In this document: positions 62,672 to 64,000 of the stretch, in pieces
Layout of the letters: the number at the start of each line of letters is the position of its first letter
Numbering within the stretch: the first letter of the stretch is position 1
Assembly: GCF_008151785.1 (NCBI RefSeq)
Contig: NZ_CP036523.1
Coordinates: 992,001-1,056,000, forward strand
Direction: 5' to 3'
Length of the DNA: 64,000 nt
Source of the DNA: Peptacetobacter hiranonis
GTDB lineage: Bacteria > Bacillota > Clostridia > Peptostreptococcales > Peptostreptococcaceae
Notes under the pieces: model-generated
What the model was told of the DNA's origin: nothing
The model's database searches: none
The model's input: only the letters and a program-made list of their open reading frames with translations
Program-made: the position numbers and the translations under genes

Positions 62672-62860
62672 ATGCCTATGACACCTAGAGAGATGATTGC
62701 TCATCTCAAAAAATCGGGTTTTGTGGTCGTCAGTCAAAATGGATCTCATGTAAAATTGAGAAATTATAAAACTGGAAAACAGACTATAGTACCCTATCAC
62801 TCTAAATCTTTGAAAAAAGGTTTAGAAACACAAATTTTAAAACAGGCAGGGCTTAAATAG
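62672..62860 (+). CDS. hicA: HicA toxin
   Basis: The protein is 62 residues. It has a dsRBD-like fold with the catalytic His26 in NGSHVKLRN and the TIVPYHSKSLKKGLETQIL pattern. HicA cleaves mRNA when HicB is lost. It sits directly before hicB under a shared, strong promoter. All key residues are present. Confidence 0.95.
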   Translation: MPMTPREMIAHLKKSGFVVVSQNGSHVKLRNYKTGKQTIVPYHSKSLKKGLETQILKQAGLK

Positions 62861-62890
62861 CCCTGTCGAGTTTAAATGGAGGATTTGTTT

Positions 62891-63298
62891 ATGAAAAAAT
62901 TATATTATCCAGCAGTGTTTCATATAGCAGAAGAAGGTGGATTTTGGATAACTTTTCCTGATATTCCAGAGTGTATGAGTGAAGGAAATAATTTAGAAGA
63001 AGCCTATAAAATGGCGAGCGATGCATTGGGATTAGCAATTACATCACGTATGGAAGATAGAGAAGAAATACCCACACCTTCACAAATAACTAGTATAGAT
63101 TTATCAGAAAATAAGGATGAGTTTGTTGCGATTATAGAATTTGATTTGGAAGAATATAGAAAAAAACATAGTTCCAGATCAGTAAAGAAAACTCTGACAA
63201 TACCTGAATGGCTTAATAAAGAAGCTACTGATATGGGGCTTAATTTTTCTAAGATACTTCAGGAAGCGTTAATAAAAGAAATAAATGAAAGGGTATAG
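62891..63298 (+). CDS. hicB: HicB antitoxin
   Basis: The protein is 135 residues. The N-terminal RNase H-like HicB domain (YYPAVFHIAEEGGFWITFPD then IPECMSEGNNLEEAY) is followed by a C-terminal ribbon-helix-helix DNA-binding segment (KKTLTIPEWLNKEATDMGLN). It neutralises HicA and should repress the promoter at 62592. GGAGG supports the ATG at 62891. Confidence 0.94.
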   Translation: MKKLYYPAVFHIAEEGGFWITFPDIPECMSEGNNLEEAYKMASDALGLAITSRMEDREEIPTPSQITSIDLSENKDEFVAIIEFDLEEYRKKHSSRSVKKTLTIPEWLNKEATDMGLNFSKILQEALIKEINERV

Positions 63299-63569
63299 TC
63301 TTTAATTATGCCCTTTTAAGTTTTAATTATAAAGTTTTTTATTTATAAGTAACATGAAATTAATGTAAATTAAATTACAAATTTGTAGTTTAGAGATTAT
63401 ATTTTCTAATCATATTTTCATCAATTGTTACAATTTTTTAACTTGATAAAAAATAACTAAAGTTTTATAATATAAATATGTTCTTAGAATAAATACTAGA
63501 AGTGTTTAAAATGTAAAGTTTTGGGAATATAATATAGTAACAAGAGATTTGGAAAGAGGGCGAGTAATA

Positions 63570-63656
63570 ATGATGATATTACCAATAGCAATATTAGCAG
63601 TTGTAGCAGTTTATGGACTTTCAGTTGTATCATATATGGCAGATGAAAATAATTAA
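63570..63656 (+). CDS. 28-residue single-helix membrane peptide
   Basis: AAGAGGGCGAG precedes the ATG at 63570. The peptide starts MMILPIAILAVVAVYGLSVV and ends YMADENN, one helix with an acidic tail. A strong terminator follows at 63693, so it forms its own transcription unit. Function is unknown. Too short for normal gene calling. Confidence 0.5.
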   Translation: MMILPIAILAVVAVYGLSVVSYMADENN

Positions 63657-63691
63657 TAATGAGAATATATAAAATAATGAGAATATATAAA
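63656..63691. repeat. Short tandem repeat
   Basis: AATAATGAGAATATATAAA occurs twice with 17-bp spacing between the small peptide gene and its terminator. Confidence 0.6.
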
Positions 63692-63692
63692 G

Positions 63693-63722
63693 AAACCTCC
63701 AGTGAATAGCTGGAGGTTTTTG
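63693..63722 (+). terminator. Rho-independent terminator
   Basis: AAACCTCCAG pairs with CTGGAGGTTT around a 7-nt loop, and a T-run follows. Confidence 0.93.
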
Positions 63723-63839
63723 CGTTTAAAAAATAAAAAGTTAAAAAATAAAGATATACCATATAATTGATAAAATACAAATACTATAGTAGTATACATA
63801 TATAGAAACTAATACATTATTAAGTGAGGAGTTTATAAA

Positions 63840-64000
63840 ATGGATAATAAGTTTTTAGATATATTATTAGAAACAAAGGAATTAAAAAATTCTCTGTATT
63901 CTATATTAAAACATAGCTTTTTGTATCACTCTAATAAAATAGAAGGAAGTACTTTTACAACGGAAGCGCTGGCTTTATTATTAGATAAAAATGTTGTAAC
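63840..64000 (+). CDS. Fic-family protein, N-terminal part (runs off the window)
   Basis: About 53 residues are visible. The segment YHSNKIEGSTFTTEALALLL is the N-terminal Fic motif (SxxIEGxxxTxxE), which in many Fic proteins lies close to the inhibitory or regulatory region. The catalytic HPFxxGNGR motif would lie beyond the window. Fic proteins transfer AMP or similar groups to targets. GAGGAG precedes the ATG. Confidence 0.8.
   Translation, partial: MDNKFLDILLETKELKNSLYSILKHSFLYHSNKIEGSTFTTEALALLLDKNVV

Noticed and set aside
1-64000. CRISPR array or tRNA/rRNA genes
   Set aside because: No regularly spaced direct repeats and no tRNA-like cloverleaf or rRNA segments were recognised on either strand.

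Overview
The window is AT-rich, low-GC Firmicute DNA that reads as a member of the Peptostreptococcaceae (Clostridioides/Peptacetobacter relatives). Evidence: a Stickland-type glycine/sarcosine/betaine reductase B component with an in-frame UGA selenocysteine codon, an elongation factor P next to a Cys-rich CD1247-like protein and a ribonuclease III start, an IStron (group I intron fused to a tnpB transposon), and many antimicrobial-peptide type ABC transporters with two-component systems. I count 12 in-frame CGG codons. Where they fall in conserved motifs they sit where glutamine, not arginine, is expected, which matches the CGG-to-Gln code reported for Peptacetobacter. Gln should be read at these positions.

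Layout. 1-1868: end of a minor pilin/pseudopilin cluster, one gene with a broken leader. 2003-3445: efp, a CD1247-like zinc-ribbon protein and the first 36 codons of rnc, cut off by an IS3-family element (3443-4896). The rest of rnc is not on the far side, so this is a rearrangement junction. 5098-12755: a lipid flippase-like membrane protein, a degenerate FtsZ-like protein, an ABC-F ATPase with one dead site, a DUF4236/RNase H pair and several unknowns. 12812-18038: CoA-type Nudix hydrolase, XRE regulator, PAP2 phosphatase, and a thiamine-precursor ABC transporter operon (thiamine-binding protein, permease, THI5-like lipoprotein, ATPase). 18165-25183: a PLD/SF2/DUF3427 helicase, an IS256-family element, an AEC transporter and a ribonuclease Z-like metallohydrolase. 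25411-37309: a DUF1275 protein with a pseudoknot-capable leader, two long hairpins, a BceAB-like transporter, a complete sensor/regulator/ABC operon, and a MerR-MATE pair joined by a 19-bp-spacer promoter. 37416-42011: PfoR-like membrane protein, GlnK/GlnL-type two-component system, TetR regulator. 42020-44280: IStron. 44353-47845: grdX, grdE, grdB. 47977-53084: XRE regulator, small enzymes, an orphan BceRS-type two-component system and a selenocysteine glutathione peroxidase. 53107-56894: FMN riboswitch and ribD-ribE-ribBA-ribH. 57014-62448: acetyltransferase, a MATE pump with a leader terminator, and a second BceAB operon beginning with a 57-residue membrane peptide. 62592-64000: hicAB under a consensus promoter, a 28-residue membrane peptide, and the start of a Fic protein.

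How parts fit. The two BceAB operons (26809 and 59712) have no adjacent regulators, yet share a promoter layout: a TTACA-N4-TGTAA type palindrome, a second TTGTAAG half-site exactly 22 bp on, and a TAnAAA box 20 bp after that. The orphan BceRS pair at 50715-52503 is the natural candidate regulator. Each operon is also preceded by a long imperfect hairpin. Two selenoproteins (grdB, gpx) show hairpins just after the UGA, so the cell should have a selenocysteine pathway. Three transposable elements (IS3, IS256, IStron) account for most sequence that is not host-like. Everything here is read by eye; family assignments rest on motifs recalled from known families, not on searches.
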